A DNA stretch of 64,000 bases from NCBI RefSeq assembly GCF_014199265.1, contig NZ_JACIJG010000009.1, positions 124,001 through 188,000 of the forward strand. The letters run 5' to 3'. A model generated the notes under the pieces. That model was not told the DNA's origin. It saw nothing but the letters and a program-made list of their open reading frames with translations, and made no database searches. The translations under genes were made by a program, and so were the position numbers. Of this stretch, positions 42,532 through 51,270 are shown one piece after another; the stretch's first letter is position 1; every line of letters starts with the position of its first letter. The DNA is from Brucella daejeonensis (GTDB lineage: Bacteria > Pseudomonadota > Alphaproteobacteria > Rhizobiales > Rhizobiaceae).

Positions 42532-43740
42532 ATGAAGATTGGACTTCTCGGGCAGTTCGGTTCCGGCAATACCGGCAATGACGGTTCACTGGAGGCCATG
42601 CTGCAATTGCTGAAGCGCAATTGTCCCGATGCCAGGATCGTCTGCATCTGCTCGAAGCCCGAAATCGTCGCCAGCAATTTTCGGATCGACGCCCGCCCGG
42701 TCGCGCAGGCGCTCCCCTCGAACCGGCTGCTTGCCGCGATCAACGAGGCGCTGATGCACTATCCCCGCCGGGCGGTTGGCTTCGGCGCCGCGTTCTTGCT
42801 CGCCCGCAGGCTCGACCTCATCATCGTGCCGGGCACCGGCATCCTCGATGATTTCAACGAGAACCCCTTTGGCTGGCCGTTCACCATGCTGCGCTGGTCG
42901 CTTGCGGCGAAACTCGCCGGAACGCGCCTTGCCTTCGTATCCATCGGCGCCGGTCCGGTTCGCCATCCGTTAAGCCGTTTCTTCATCCGGCAGGCCTCGT
43001 CATTATCTCCCTTCCGCTCCTATCGGGATCAGGTTTCCCACGATTTCATGAAGGGGCTTGGCGTCGATTCCAGGCGGGATTTCGTCAGCGCGGACATCGC
43101 CTTCGCCCTGCCGACCGCCCCGGAAAGCCAGCTTGATGAAAACCGGCTTGGCGAAAGCCAGCGCGTCGGCATCGGCGTGATGACCTATCGCGGGTGGAGA
43201 AAGAGCGCGGAGGACGGTGCTGCGATATATGACGGCTATCTGGGCAAGATGACCGCCCTTATCGGCAATCTTCTGGCCGCGGGCCGAAAGGTCCGCCTGC
43301 TGATCGGTGACAAGGGCGATATGGAGGCCGCGAAGGACATACTGGCAAGGCTCGGCCCCGAAGAGGCCGAAAAGGTCATCTTCGAACCGTCTGCCTCCCT
43401 GCACGACCTCATGGACCAGATCGCCAGAACCGACATCGTCGTCGCAAGCCGCTACCACAATATCGTCTGCGCGCTCGCCATGAAACGCCCGGCGATCTCG
43501 GTCGCCTATGCCAGCAAGAACGACGCGCTTTTGCACGATAGCGGCCTCGACGCCTTTTGCCATCATATCGAAAGCTTCGACCCGCAAACCGTGCTTTCCC
43601 AGATCGATGGCATGTTCGAAGAACGGGAAAGGCTCGTCGCAGGCGTAGAGACCGGTGTGGAGCGCTATCGCGACCGGCTGGCGCAACAGGAGGAAACGCT
43701 CCGCGCCGCGTTCTTCGAAAACATCCGTCAGCCTGCCTGA
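42532..43740 (+). CDS. Polysaccharide pyruvyl transferase family protein
   Basis: The 402-residue protein begins MKIGLLGQFGSGNTGNDGSL, the family's glycine-rich start. It has LIIVPGTGILDDFNENPFGW, RLAFVSIGAGPVRHPLSRFF and VVASRYHNIVCALAMKRPAI, whose Arg-x-His pattern is conserved in CsaB-like enzymes. It should add a pyruvate ketal from phosphoenolpyruvate to a sugar, giving the polymer negative charge. This is the second such gene in the window and differs clearly from the one at 6845. It is convergent with the next GT2 gene, ten bases apart, over a GGGGTTC-T-GAACCCC dyad. Confidence 0.88.
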   Translation: MKIGLLGQFGSGNTGNDGSLEAMLQLLKRNCPDARIVCICSKPEIVASNFRIDARPVAQALPSNRLLAAINEALMHYPRRAVGFGAAFLLARRLDLIIVPGTGILDDFNENPFGWPFTMLRWSLAAKLAGTRLAFVSIGAGPVRHPLSRFFIRQASSLSPFRSYRDQVSHDFMKGLGVDSRRDFVSADIAFALPTAPESQLDENRLGESQRVGIGVMTYRGWRKSAEDGAAIYDGYLGKMTALIGNLLAAGRKVRLLIGDKGDMEAAKDILARLGPEEAEKVIFEPSASLHDLMDQIARTDIVVASRYHNIVCALAMKRPAISVAYASKNDALLHDSGLDAFCHHIESFDPQTVLSQIDGMFEERERLVAGVETGVERYRDRLAQQEETLRAAFFENIRQPA

Positions 43741-43750
43741 TCGCGATCCG

Positions 43751-44740
43751 TCACGGCTGGGGTTCTGAACCCCCACGCCGAACGGAGCGCATCAGCAGAT
43801 AATCGACGGGCGGCACAACCGCCAACAAGGGCCTGCGCTTCAGCGCGAAGCGCATCAGCGAAGCCGCGCCCTTCTCCCGCCGCAGCAGATTGGAGACGGC
43901 TGACCAGTAGGCGCGCTTGGTCAGGCAGTTCCGCGCCAGAGCGAACAGGCGCCGCCGGTCGGGCATGTCCGCGCCTTCATGCTCGAAGAAAGAGCGGAAT
44001 CCCGCCTCGAACTCCCGGTTCCAGTGCAGGATGCCATCGACGGTCGCCGACTGGTTGTGCGGATGGGAACGCGCATAAGCCTGTATCCGGCGGGTCGTGG
44101 CGACCGAACCGTGCAGCGCGATGCGCAGCCACATTTCCAGATCGTCCGTATGGGATAGCGAGGGACGGTAATGTCCGGCAGCTTTCTGGACCACGGTCCT
44201 CACCACCGCCGTCGGGCCAGTGACCGGATTGAAAGCGTGACGGCAGGCGAATTCGATGAATTCGCTTCCCGATCTTATCCGCCAATCCTCCTCCGCCGCT
44301 GTCTCGTCCGCCACTGGAAGCGCGCTGCCTTCGCCCGCCAGCCGGCCCGCCGCGCCATGCGCCAGATGAACATCGGGCCGCAGGGACAGGAGCCGCGCCG
44401 CCCGCTCCAGCGCGCCTTTTGCCAGAAGATCGTCCGAGCACAGGATCAGGAAATAATCGGCCCGCGCCCAGTCCACTCCGTCATTGAACGAGGCATGGGG
44501 GCCGAGATTTTTCGGACGCAACAGCAGTTCGACACGGGCGTCGCCCGCCGCAAGCTCGTTGGCGACCTCACGGCTGTTGTCGGTCGAGGCATTATCGATG
44601 ATGAGCAGGCGGACATCGACGCCCGATTGCTGCAACACGCTGTCCGCGCAGGCGGCGAGATAGCGGCCATAGTTGAAATTGGGAATGACGACATCGATTG
44701 CCAGCCGTTCCCCTTCGCGCTTGTCCGTGAGCCTCCGCAT
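43751..44740 (-). CDS. Glycosyltransferase family 2
   Basis: The ATG at 44740, with AGGG upstream, gives 329 residues. AIDVVIPNFNYGRYLAACAD, LIIDNASTDNSREV, FNDGVDWARADYFLILCSDD (the metal site) and SHTDDLEMWLRIALHG, whose Asp-Asp stands in for the usual Glu-Asp base, define a GT-A family 2 enzyme. It probably adds an internal sugar of the repeat unit. It lies ten bases after the flippase gene and is therefore co-transcribed with it. A much longer frame reaching 44971 overlaps the flippase and is rejected. Confidence 0.88.
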   Translation of the reverse strand: MRRLTDKREGERLAIDVVIPNFNYGRYLAACADSVLQQSGVDVRLLIIDNASTDNSREVANELAAGDARVELLLRPKNLGPHASFNDGVDWARADYFLILCSDDLLAKGALERAARLLSLRPDVHLAHGAAGRLAGEGSALPVADETAAEEDWRIRSGSEFIEFACRHAFNPVTGPTAVVRTVVQKAAGHYRPSLSHTDDLEMWLRIALHGSVATTRRIQAYARSHPHNQSATVDGILHWNREFEAGFRSFFEHEGADMPDRRRLFALARNCLTKRAYWSAVSNLLRREKGAASLMRFALKRRPLLAVVPPVDYLLMRSVRRGGSEPQP

Positions 44741-44750
44741 GAAAGTCGCC

Positions 44751-46247
44751 CTATTCCGCCGGGGTGGACGCCGCATGGCGCGCGCGTCCTGGAGAGCGCC
44801 GTGAAAGAAGCCAGCCCAATACCGAAGCAATCTCGGAAGCGAACGGGTGCCGGAGCATGAAGACGGCGCCGAGCCAGCCGAACAGCGCGACGATGCCCAT
44901 CGCGATGCCGGTCGCCCAGTGGATTTCCAGCGAGAAACCGTTGGCGGCGACCAGCGCAAGCGGCGCGGCAAGGGCTGCGAGCGTCACGAGACCGCTCGTC
45001 AGCAGCGCCCTCGCCAGCACCGCATAGGAAAAGGCCACATGCCTGCGCACGAAGACGATGGCGATGACCATCTGGATCGGCAGGCTGATGAACTGGCTGA
45101 GCGCGACGGCGAGCAGGCCATGAAAGGCAGCTGTGCAAATGACCGTCGCGGCAACGGTTCGCGACAGGAAATTGGACAGGAACGCTTCGCGATTGGCTCC
45201 AAGCGCCATCAGCAACGGATAGGTCAGGATGACCGGGAACCAGAAAAGGCAGGCAAGGCTGAGGATCGCCAGTATGGGCGCCGCCTCCGACCAGTCGGGG
45301 CCGAGGACGATAGTCACTGCCGGGTGGGCGAGCAGGGCCAGCAGCGCCTGCGCCGGCCAGTAGACCACCGTGATATAGGACAAGGCGCGAATATAGGACT
45401 GGCTGATATCCGCTCCGGCGCGGACCTGCGCGGAAAGCATCGGAAAAGCGACCGTAAAAACGGCGGACAGGATGATGCGGTCGGGCAGGCCGCTCAGCGT
45501 ATCCGCACGATTATAGATTCCGACCGACGAGACCGGCATGAAACGCCCCAGCAGAAGCTGCGGCATCGTCGTGCAGATCTTGTTCAGCCCCGCATTGCCG
45601 CCAAGATAGATGCCGAACCTCCAGGCCGTATAGAAACTGGCGAGCGACGGACGCATCAGCCGCCCGAGCGGATGGCCGGTGATCGCAAGGCCGGTCGTCG
45701 CCAGCGCGCTGGCCAGAAGCCCGAAGGCGAAGCACATATGGCCGAAGCCGAAAAACGCCATGGCAATGGTGACCAGCGCGCCGAAGCCTGACCCGGCGGT
45801 GCGGATGCGGGCCAGTGCGCCAAAGGCCATTTCGCGCCGCAAAAGCGCTACGACGGGAAGCGACAGGCTTTCCACCAGAGCGGCGGCGATCGTCACATTG
45901 AGGAAGAGCGTCAGCTTCGGATCGTTATAGGACCGGGCGAAATAATCCTGTGCCAGATAGAGCGCCAGCGCCAGAACAAGTGTAACCCCCATGAGGAAGG
46001 TGAGCGCGGTGCGGACATCCTGATCGCGCACCCGGTCGATCTTTATGAGAAATTCCGGGCTTGCGAATTCACGCAGTGAAAAAACGATAGCCGTGATGCT
46101 GAGGCCGATAACGCCCATGCCGGTTTCCGTCGGCCCCAGAAAACGGGAGACCACGGCCACGGTGATGAAATTGAAGAGCAGCCCCGCATATTGCTCCAGC
46201 GCCGCCATCAGGAAGCCTCTGCGGAAGCCCTTGCGAGCGCTATTCAT
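44751..46247 (-). CDS. wzx: Polysaccharide flippase (Wzx-like, MOP superfamily)
   Basis: The 498-residue integral membrane protein has about twelve to fourteen hydrophobic helices and begins with MAALEQYAGLLFNFITVAVV, then SRFLGPTETGMGVI, typical of lipopolysaccharide-type flippases. FMPVSSVGIYNRADTLSGLP matches the conserved region around helix 7. It should flip undecaprenyl-linked repeat units to the periplasm for polymerisation. GGAGCG lies upstream of the ATG. The gene is divergent from the WecA-like gene across a repeat-containing region. Confidence 0.88.
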   Translation of the reverse strand: MNSARKGFRRGFLMAALEQYAGLLFNFITVAVVSRFLGPTETGMGVIGLSITAIVFSLREFASPEFLIKIDRVRDQDVRTALTFLMGVTLVLALALYLAQDYFARSYNDPKLTLFLNVTIAAALVESLSLPVVALLRREMAFGALARIRTAGSGFGALVTIAMAFFGFGHMCFAFGLLASALATTGLAITGHPLGRLMRPSLASFYTAWRFGIYLGGNAGLNKICTTMPQLLLGRFMPVSSVGIYNRADTLSGLPDRIILSAVFTVAFPMLSAQVRAGADISQSYIRALSYITVVYWPAQALLALLAHPAVTIVLGPDWSEAAPILAILSLACLFWFPVILTYPLLMALGANREAFLSNFLSRTVAATVICTAAFHGLLAVALSQFISLPIQMVIAIVFVRRHVAFSYAVLARALLTSGLVTLAALAAPLALVAANGFSLEIHWATGIAMGIVALFGWLGAVFMLRHPFASEIASVLGWLLSRRSPGRARHAASTPAE

Positions 46248-46462
46248 GATGCGCTCCGGTTGCGGGCGCGGTCAGTGCCTTTTCTCTCATCCTCATCCTC
46301 TCCGAAAACCGGCGCGCCGGTCATTCCCGACGGAACCGAGGATAAGCTTTTGACGCGGACGTGAAATGTCGCCGTTGGTGTTAGCCCCTGCCCTGAAAGG
46401 CGTAAGCGGCACGCTCTATAGCCAAGTCGTGGCCGCACCGGCTTGGCGGTAAAAATTTCCTT

Positions 46463-46538
46463 CTAGTGGTCTGATTCCGACATTTGCATCCCTCTGATAC
46501 GGGCGCCGAGCAAATGTCGGAATCGAAAAGACCACTAG
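46463..46538. repeat. 76-bp palindromic repeat of the same architecture as family A
   Basis: CTAGTGGTCT and AGACCACTAG form a 10-bp terminal helix. A GAAA bulge on the right arm precedes a 14-bp helix, GATTCCGACATTTG with CAAATGTCGGAATC, around a 24-base loop. The layout (CTAGTGG ends, 10-bp helix, 4-base bulge TTTC/GAAA, inner helix starting GA) is the same as in the 78-bp elements although most bases differ. It lies 13 bases from the next copy, between divergent wzx and the WecA-like gene. Confidence 0.8.
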
Positions 46539-46551
46539 CAACTTTATGTAT

Positions 46552-46629
46552 CTAGTGGATTTTTCGAATTTGACGTTTGAAACAGCATCTCATTCAGTCG
46601 GGATTCAAACGTCAAATTCAATCCACTAG
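46552..46629. repeat. 78-bp palindromic repeat, family A, copy 2
   Basis: This copy begins CTAGTGGATT, has the TTTC bulge, then GAATTTGACGTTTGAA pairing perfectly with TTCAAACGTCAAATTC across a 22-base loop, and ends AATCCACTAG. The 22-base loop is identical to that of the copy at 6737-6814, which is inserted in the opposite orientation. It ends 28 bases before the WecA-like start codon, so it will affect the leader of that mRNA. Confidence 0.85.
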
Positions 46630-46657
46630 GATATTTCGAACGCGCCTTGGAGGAGAC

Positions 46658-47842
46658 ATGACAGCAGGTCTTTCCTGGATCACGCTTCTGGCTTTTGCCA
46701 TGTCGGTGGGCTTCTGCCTGTTTTTTCGCGGGCTGGCGCGCGAGTGGTATCTCGTGGACATCCCGGATGCGCGCAAGAAGCACGAGGGTTCGGTGCCCCT
46801 GTGCGGTGGCATCGCCATCTTTCTTTCGTTTGCGGTCGCCGCCTGCTTCGCCCTTGGCGCGCCTGGACACGACAATGCGGTGGCGCTGCTGCCGGGGCTG
46901 GCCGTGATCCTCGCAGTGGGCGTGATGGACGACCGCTTCAACCTGCCGGTCATGCCGCGCCTTGCGATCCAGCTTCTGGCCGCGCTCCTGATCATTGGCC
47001 TGAGCGGCATCCACCACCTCTATCTCGGCCTTGCATCCGGCCTGCCCGATGCAGCGACGCAGTTGCCGGAAACCATGTCCGGTGCCCTGACCGAAACACT
47101 GGCTGAAACATGGGCTGAAACGATCAGGGAACCACTTTTCCTGTTGCTGTCGCTCGCCTTCGTGGTCGGGCTGGTCAATGCCGTCAATATGAGCGACGGC
47201 GTGGACGGTCTCGCCGGTTCGTCCAGCGCCGCCGCCTTCTTCTGGCTGGCGGTGATCGGCTTCGGTGTGGGAGAACACCGCCTCGGCATCCAGTCGCTGG
47301 CGCTTTCCGCAGCCTGCCTCGGCTTCCTCGTCTTCAACATGCGCCATCGCTGGCGCGGCACGGCAAGTCTCTTCCTCGGCGATGGCGGCAGCACGCTTCT
47401 GGGCGCGGCGCTTGCCGGGATCGTCCTCAATCTCGCAAGCGGAGCCGATGCCATCGCCTTTCCGGTTCTGCTATGGGTCGTTATCGTTCCCGTCATCGAC
47501 ACGCTGAGCCTCATCGTGCGCCGTCTGGCTCAGCGCAGAAGCCCGTTCTCGCCGGACCGCCAGCACCTGCATCACCTGCTGATGGATGCGGGACTGAACT
47601 GCGGGCAAACCGCCGTTCTCGTAATGGCGTTCAACTTTATAGCGGGCGCGATCGCATGGGCCGCGGTGCGGTTCGGCCTGCCGACATGGGCCATGCTGTC
47701 GGCGCTTCTCGTTCCGGCTGCGGCGCACATGCTGTTCGTCTATCGCATGACGAGGGGCGCGCGCCCAGTCGCCACCGCGCCGAAGGCCGACACCGCACAG
47801 GCCGGCAAACCGAAAATCACGCTTCCGGGAGCCACGTCATGA
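46658..47842 (+). CDS. WecA/MraY-family undecaprenyl-phosphate sugar-1-phosphate transferase
   Basis: The ATG at 46658 follows GGAGGAG and gives 394 residues with about ten transmembrane helices. All family motifs are visible: VMDDRFNLPV near residue 90, GLVNAVNMSDGVDGLAG, SLFLGDGGSTLLG and RSPFSPDRQHLHHLLMDAGL. It should transfer GlcNAc-1-phosphate or a similar sugar phosphate to undecaprenyl phosphate and so start each repeat unit. It heads the + strand operon 46658-51270, with stop/start overlaps between successive genes. The family is certain; the exact sugar is not. Confidence 0.88.
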   Translation: MTAGLSWITLLAFAMSVGFCLFFRGLAREWYLVDIPDARKKHEGSVPLCGGIAIFLSFAVAACFALGAPGHDNAVALLPGLAVILAVGVMDDRFNLPVMPRLAIQLLAALLIIGLSGIHHLYLGLASGLPDAATQLPETMSGALTETLAETWAETIREPLFLLLSLAFVVGLVNAVNMSDGVDGLAGSSSAAAFFWLAVIGFGVGEHRLGIQSLALSAACLGFLVFNMRHRWRGTASLFLGDGGSTLLGAALAGIVLNLASGADAIAFPVLLWVVIVPVIDTLSLIVRRLAQRRSPFSPDRQHLHHLLMDAGLNCGQTAVLVMAFNFIAGAIAWAAVRFGLPTWAMLSALLVPAAAHMLFVYRMTRGARPVATAPKADTAQAGKPKITLPGATS

Positions 47843-48720
47843 GCGTTTCCGTCCTCATCATGACCTTGAACGAGGAAATCAACCTGCCCGCCTGCCTCGC
47901 CTCGCTGGACTGGTGCGACGACATTGTCGTTCTCGATTCCTTCAGCACCGACCGCACGGTGGAAATCGCACGGGCCGCAGGCGCGCGGGTATTCCAGAGG
48001 GCCTATGACACGGAAGACCGCCAGCGCATGTATGGTCTCTCCGAAATCCGGTTCAGGCATGGCTGGGTCTATACGCCGGATGCCGACGAGATCACGCCAC
48101 CGGACCTGCGCGACGAGATGCTGGCCATCGCCGCCGATCCGTCGCGGCCCGAGGTCTTTTTCAAGGCCCGCTACAAGAATATGTTCATGGGGCGCTGGAT
48201 TCGCCATGCGAGCCTTTATCCGACCTGGATAACCCGCCTCGTGCGGCCCGACCGCGTCCGCTTCGAACGCTCCGTGCACTCGCGCGCAAGCGGCGGACCG
48301 GAAGGAGCCTTGCAGGCGCATTTCATCCATTACAGCTTCAACAAGGGCCTTGAGGCCTGGTATGACAAGCACAACCGCTATTCCTCCGCCGAGGCGAACC
48401 TGTCGGCGGCGAGGCTTCCCGAACGCAGGATCGACTGGCCGGGCATCCTGTCGGCGGCGCCCGAGCGGCGGCGGCGCGCGCTGAAGTCCCTCTCCTACCA
48501 CATGCCCTTCCGTCCGGCCCTGCGGTTTTTCTATATGTATGTGCTGCGCGGCGGGTTTCTCGACGGCAAGCCCGGCTATCTCTACTGCCGCCTGCTTGCC
48601 GCCTACGAATTCATGATCGTCGTCAAGATGGAAGAGCAGCGCCAGCGCCTGGCGGCGGCGGAAAAATCCCCGGCGGATCATGCGCCCGAAACGGAAGCGC
48701 GGGAACGGCGCATGGTATGA
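47839..48720 (+). CDS. Glycosyltransferase family 2 (WaaE/KdtX-like)
   Basis: The start is the ATG at 47839, which overlaps the upstream TGA by four bases, and the product has 293 residues. VSVLIMTLNEEINLPACLAS, DIVVLDSFSTDRTVEIA and GWVYTPDADEITPPDLRDEM (with the D-A-D metal site) resemble the WaaE/KdtX branch of family 2. The C-terminal part has YMYVLRGGFLDGKPGYLYCR, a common membrane-contact motif there. It probably adds the second sugar of the repeat unit after the WecA-like step, judged only from gene order. Confidence 0.88.
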   Translation: MSVSVLIMTLNEEINLPACLASLDWCDDIVVLDSFSTDRTVEIARAAGARVFQRAYDTEDRQRMYGLSEIRFRHGWVYTPDADEITPPDLRDEMLAIAADPSRPEVFFKARYKNMFMGRWIRHASLYPTWITRLVRPDRVRFERSVHSRASGGPEGALQAHFIHYSFNKGLEAWYDKHNRYSSAEANLSAARLPERRIDWPGILSAAPERRRRALKSLSYHMPFRPALRFFYMYVLRGGFLDGKPGYLYCRLLAAYEFMIVVKMEEQRQRLAAAEKSPADHAPETEARERRMV

Positions 48721-49340
48721 TGCTCCTGATTTTCGTGCCATGCGCCCTGCTCGTCGGGCTTGCCGCCATGTTCTTCTCCGAACCCGTCCTCACCCTTGCG
48801 GACGACGGCAGCAAGGCCGATGTGATCGTCGTGCCGGGCGGGGACGGCCCGCCCCGGGCGGCGCAGGCCGCCCGCCTCTGGAAAGAGGGTCGCTCGCCGC
48901 TCATCCTCGTCACCGGCGACGGTGACTGCCTCTTCAACAAAAGGATCATGGTGCGCGACGGGGTGAAGCCCTCCGCCATTTTCGTGGAATGCCGCTCCGG
49001 CAGCACGTGGCAGAATGCGCTTTTTTCCGCGCCCATGATGCAGCAAATGCAGGCGCGGAGCGCCCTCGTCGTCACCAACTGGTATCATTCGCGCCGGGCC
49101 ATCGCGAGCTTTCGCACCGCCTGCCCGCAGATGCATTTCGTCTCCTCCCCGATCGGCGGCAGCGGAAAGCCGGGCTTCCCGGCGACGCCTGCCGATATGG
49201 AACTGGTCGCCAGGGAATATGTGAAACTCGGCTGGTATCTCGTTTCCGGCCGCATCTATCCGCCGGAACTGTTCGGTGAAAGCGTCGTCGCGTCCCCCCT
49301 GTCGGGCGCTGCGGAAACCTGCGGGGAGAGCGACCGATGA
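48717..49340 (+). CDS. YdcF/SanA-like DUF218 protein
   Basis: The 207-residue protein has one N-terminal transmembrane helix (LLIFVPCALLVGLAAMFF) and a DUF218 domain: ADVIVVPGGDGPPRAAQAAR, ILVTGDG, SGSTWQNALFS and VTNWYHSRRAI. DUF218 proteins (YdcF, SanA, ElyC) act in envelope polysaccharide or undecaprenyl-lipid metabolism, but their chemistry is uncertain. It overlaps its neighbours by four bases on each side within the polymerisation operon, which supports a role with lipid-linked glycan. Confidence 0.82.
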   Translation: MMLLIFVPCALLVGLAAMFFSEPVLTLADDGSKADVIVVPGGDGPPRAAQAARLWKEGRSPLILVTGDGDCLFNKRIMVRDGVKPSAIFVECRSGSTWQNALFSAPMMQQMQARSALVVTNWYHSRRAIASFRTACPQMHFVSSPIGGSGKPGFPATPADMELVAREYVKLGWYLVSGRIYPPELFGESVVASPLSGAAETCGESDR

Positions 49341-50632
49341 ACGCCTCGCTCGCCTGGATTTTCGCCGGTGTGGTCTTCCTGTTCCTGCTGCACGGCCTCC
49401 TGTTCCGCCCCGAGCGGATGTACCAGTTTCCGTTTCTGGCGGGCGTGATCACATTCGGCTTTCTGCTGCCGCAGATACCGGCCCTCGTTCACGATCCCTT
49501 CCTGCCGTCCGACGCCTTTGCCAAGACGATGGTCATGGGCACCCTGTCGCTCGCCATGCTGGCGCTCGGCTGGCGCATGGCAAGCCGCCCCATCGGTTTT
49601 CTCACCATGAGCTTCAGCGAGCGGCGGCTGCGATGGGCGGCGGCGGGACTGTCGGCTTTCGGCGCAATATTCTATTTTCTCCTGAGCCGCCTGCCCGGCG
49701 ACGTGTCCATCGGCACGCAGATGAGCGGCATGCCGGTGGTCTACCTGTTCTTCGCCCAGCTCATGCCCTACGGGCTTGCGATTGCCGCGCTCTGCTTCGC
49801 GCGCAGGCCGTCATGGTTCGTGCTCGCCATCATATGTTTCGATCTCGTCTTCTATCTCGACCGTATCCTCGTGACCGGAAAGCGGGCGGAAGCGATCCAG
49901 CTTTTCCTGATATTCCTGCTGGCCTTCTGGTTCTACCGGCGCATCGTCGTGCCGCGCGCCGTCATGGCCTTCGGCATTCTGGCCGGAACGTTTCTGATGA
50001 CCAGCATGGGCGATTACCGGCAGGTGACGCGCACCGATGCCAGCTTCGAACTCGACCAGATCATGGAGATCGACTACGCCGAAAATTTCCGCGCCACGCT
50101 GGAACGCGGCGGGCCTGAAATGCGTAATGCCGTGCAGCGCATCGATGAAATCGACCGGCGGCTCGAATTCGACTACGGCAAATATCACTGGAACCGCATC
50201 GTCTTCACCTTCGTCCCCGCGCAGATCGTCGGCGGCAATGTGAAGGAAGCGCTGCGCCTCGACATTCCGATGCCCGGCCGCGACTACAATCCACTGACCG
50301 GGACGACCGAAACCGGCCTCGTCGATGCATTCGCCTCGTTCTGGTATTTCGGGGCGCTGAAATTCATGCTTCTCGCCTGGGCGATGCGGCGGCTCTGGGA
50401 AACCGCCATGGCCGGTGAAATGCTGGGGCAGCTCGTCTACATGCTTTCCATCGTCCCGGCCATGCACGCCATTTCCCACCAGACCGACTGGGTGGTGCCA
50501 GTATGGATTCACATGGCGCTATTCCTCATTCCCGTCCTGTCGTTCTGCGTCATCCGCAACCGTTCCATCCATCTGCCGGTAACGCCGCCGCACCGTCCTG
50601 CAACCGGCATTCAGGAAAGGTGGTCCACATGA
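49337..50632 (+). CDS. Candidate Wzy-type polysaccharide polymerase
   Basis: The 431-residue membrane protein has about ten to eleven helices (MNASLAWIFAGVVFLFLLHG at the start, SLSLAMLALG-like repeats, AFWFYRRIVV), with a large loop between about residues 225 and 330 rich in Arg, Asp and Glu (TRTDASFELDQIMEIDY). This topology, and its place after an initiating transferase and before an acetyltransferase, fit an O-antigen polymerase. Wzy proteins have little sequence conservation, so the call depends on topology and context. Start and stop overlap the adjacent genes by four bases. Confidence 0.68.
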   Translation: MNASLAWIFAGVVFLFLLHGLLFRPERMYQFPFLAGVITFGFLLPQIPALVHDPFLPSDAFAKTMVMGTLSLAMLALGWRMASRPIGFLTMSFSERRLRWAAAGLSAFGAIFYFLLSRLPGDVSIGTQMSGMPVVYLFFAQLMPYGLAIAALCFARRPSWFVLAIICFDLVFYLDRILVTGKRAEAIQLFLIFLLAFWFYRRIVVPRAVMAFGILAGTFLMTSMGDYRQVTRTDASFELDQIMEIDYAENFRATLERGGPEMRNAVQRIDEIDRRLEFDYGKYHWNRIVFTFVPAQIVGGNVKEALRLDIPMPGRDYNPLTGTTETGLVDAFASFWYFGALKFMLLAWAMRRLWETAMAGEMLGQLVYMLSIVPAMHAISHQTDWVVPVWIHMALFLIPVLSFCVIRNRSIHLPVTPPHRPATGIQERWST

Positions 50633-51270
50633 CTTCAACCCCGAACCACGTCGCCCCGCCGGCAGGCAATAGCAACGGCAACGGCCGCGCCTCGCGCTGC
50701 CGGTCGCCCATCGCGGGCACGAAGAGCGCATCGCGACCGCTCGAAGGCGAAGCCACCTTCACCTTCGGCCACCGCCTGCAACGCCTTTGCTGGCAGATCG
50801 CCTGGCTTGCGCTTGCCGCCTGGACGCCGTCTTTCCTGTGGCGCTGGCGGGGAACCGTATTGCGCGCATTCGGCGCCAAGCTGCACCGCACCGCGATTGT
50901 GCGCGCCAGCGCCCGCATCTGGTGGCCGGGTCATCTCACCATGGGCGCGCATTCCTCGCTCGGTCCCCGCGCCACCTGCTACAATGTCGCCCCGGTGACG
51001 CTCGCGCCCTTCGCAATCGTCTCGCAGGGCGCACATCTGTGCACGGCGGGACACGACATCGACAGGCCCGACTTCCCGCTGACCGCCGCCCCCATCGCCA
51101 TCGGCCCGCATGGCTGGGTGGCGGCAGAAGCCTTTGTCGGGCCGGGTGTGACGGTCGGCGAAGGTGCGGTTCTGGGTGCGCGCGCGGTCGGCTTCCGCGA
51201 TCTTGCCCCGTGGACGGTCTATGCGGGCAATCCGGCGGAGGCCGTGCGCGAAAGACGAAAATCCGTGTGA
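50629..51270 (+). CDS. WcaF-like sugar O-acetyltransferase
   Basis: The ATG at 50629 overlaps the polymerase stop and gives 213 residues. After a Ser/Arg-rich start, FLWRWRGTVLRAFGAKLH leads into a left-handed beta-helix with the hexapeptide pattern (ARIWWPGHLTMGAHSSLG, AFVGPGVTVGEGAVLGARAV) and HDIDRPDFPLTAAPI, typical of WcaF/colanic acid acetyltransferases. It should acetylate a hydroxyl of the repeat unit using acetyl-CoA. Its last 52 bases overlap the 3' end of the convergent GT4 gene. Confidence 0.87.
   Translation: MTSTPNHVAPPAGNSNGNGRASRCRSPIAGTKSASRPLEGEATFTFGHRLQRLCWQIAWLALAAWTPSFLWRWRGTVLRAFGAKLHRTAIVRASARIWWPGHLTMGAHSSLGPRATCYNVAPVTLAPFAIVSQGAHLCTAGHDIDRPDFPLTAAPIAIGPHGWVAAEAFVGPGVTVGEGAVLGARAVGFRDLAPWTVYAGNPAEAVRERRKSV

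Noticed and set aside
44741-44971. Upstream extension of the GT2 gene that ends at 43751
   Set aside because: It runs through the flippase coding region in another frame and is Arg/Ser/Pro-rich shadow sequence; the ATG at 44740 starts at the canonical first strand.
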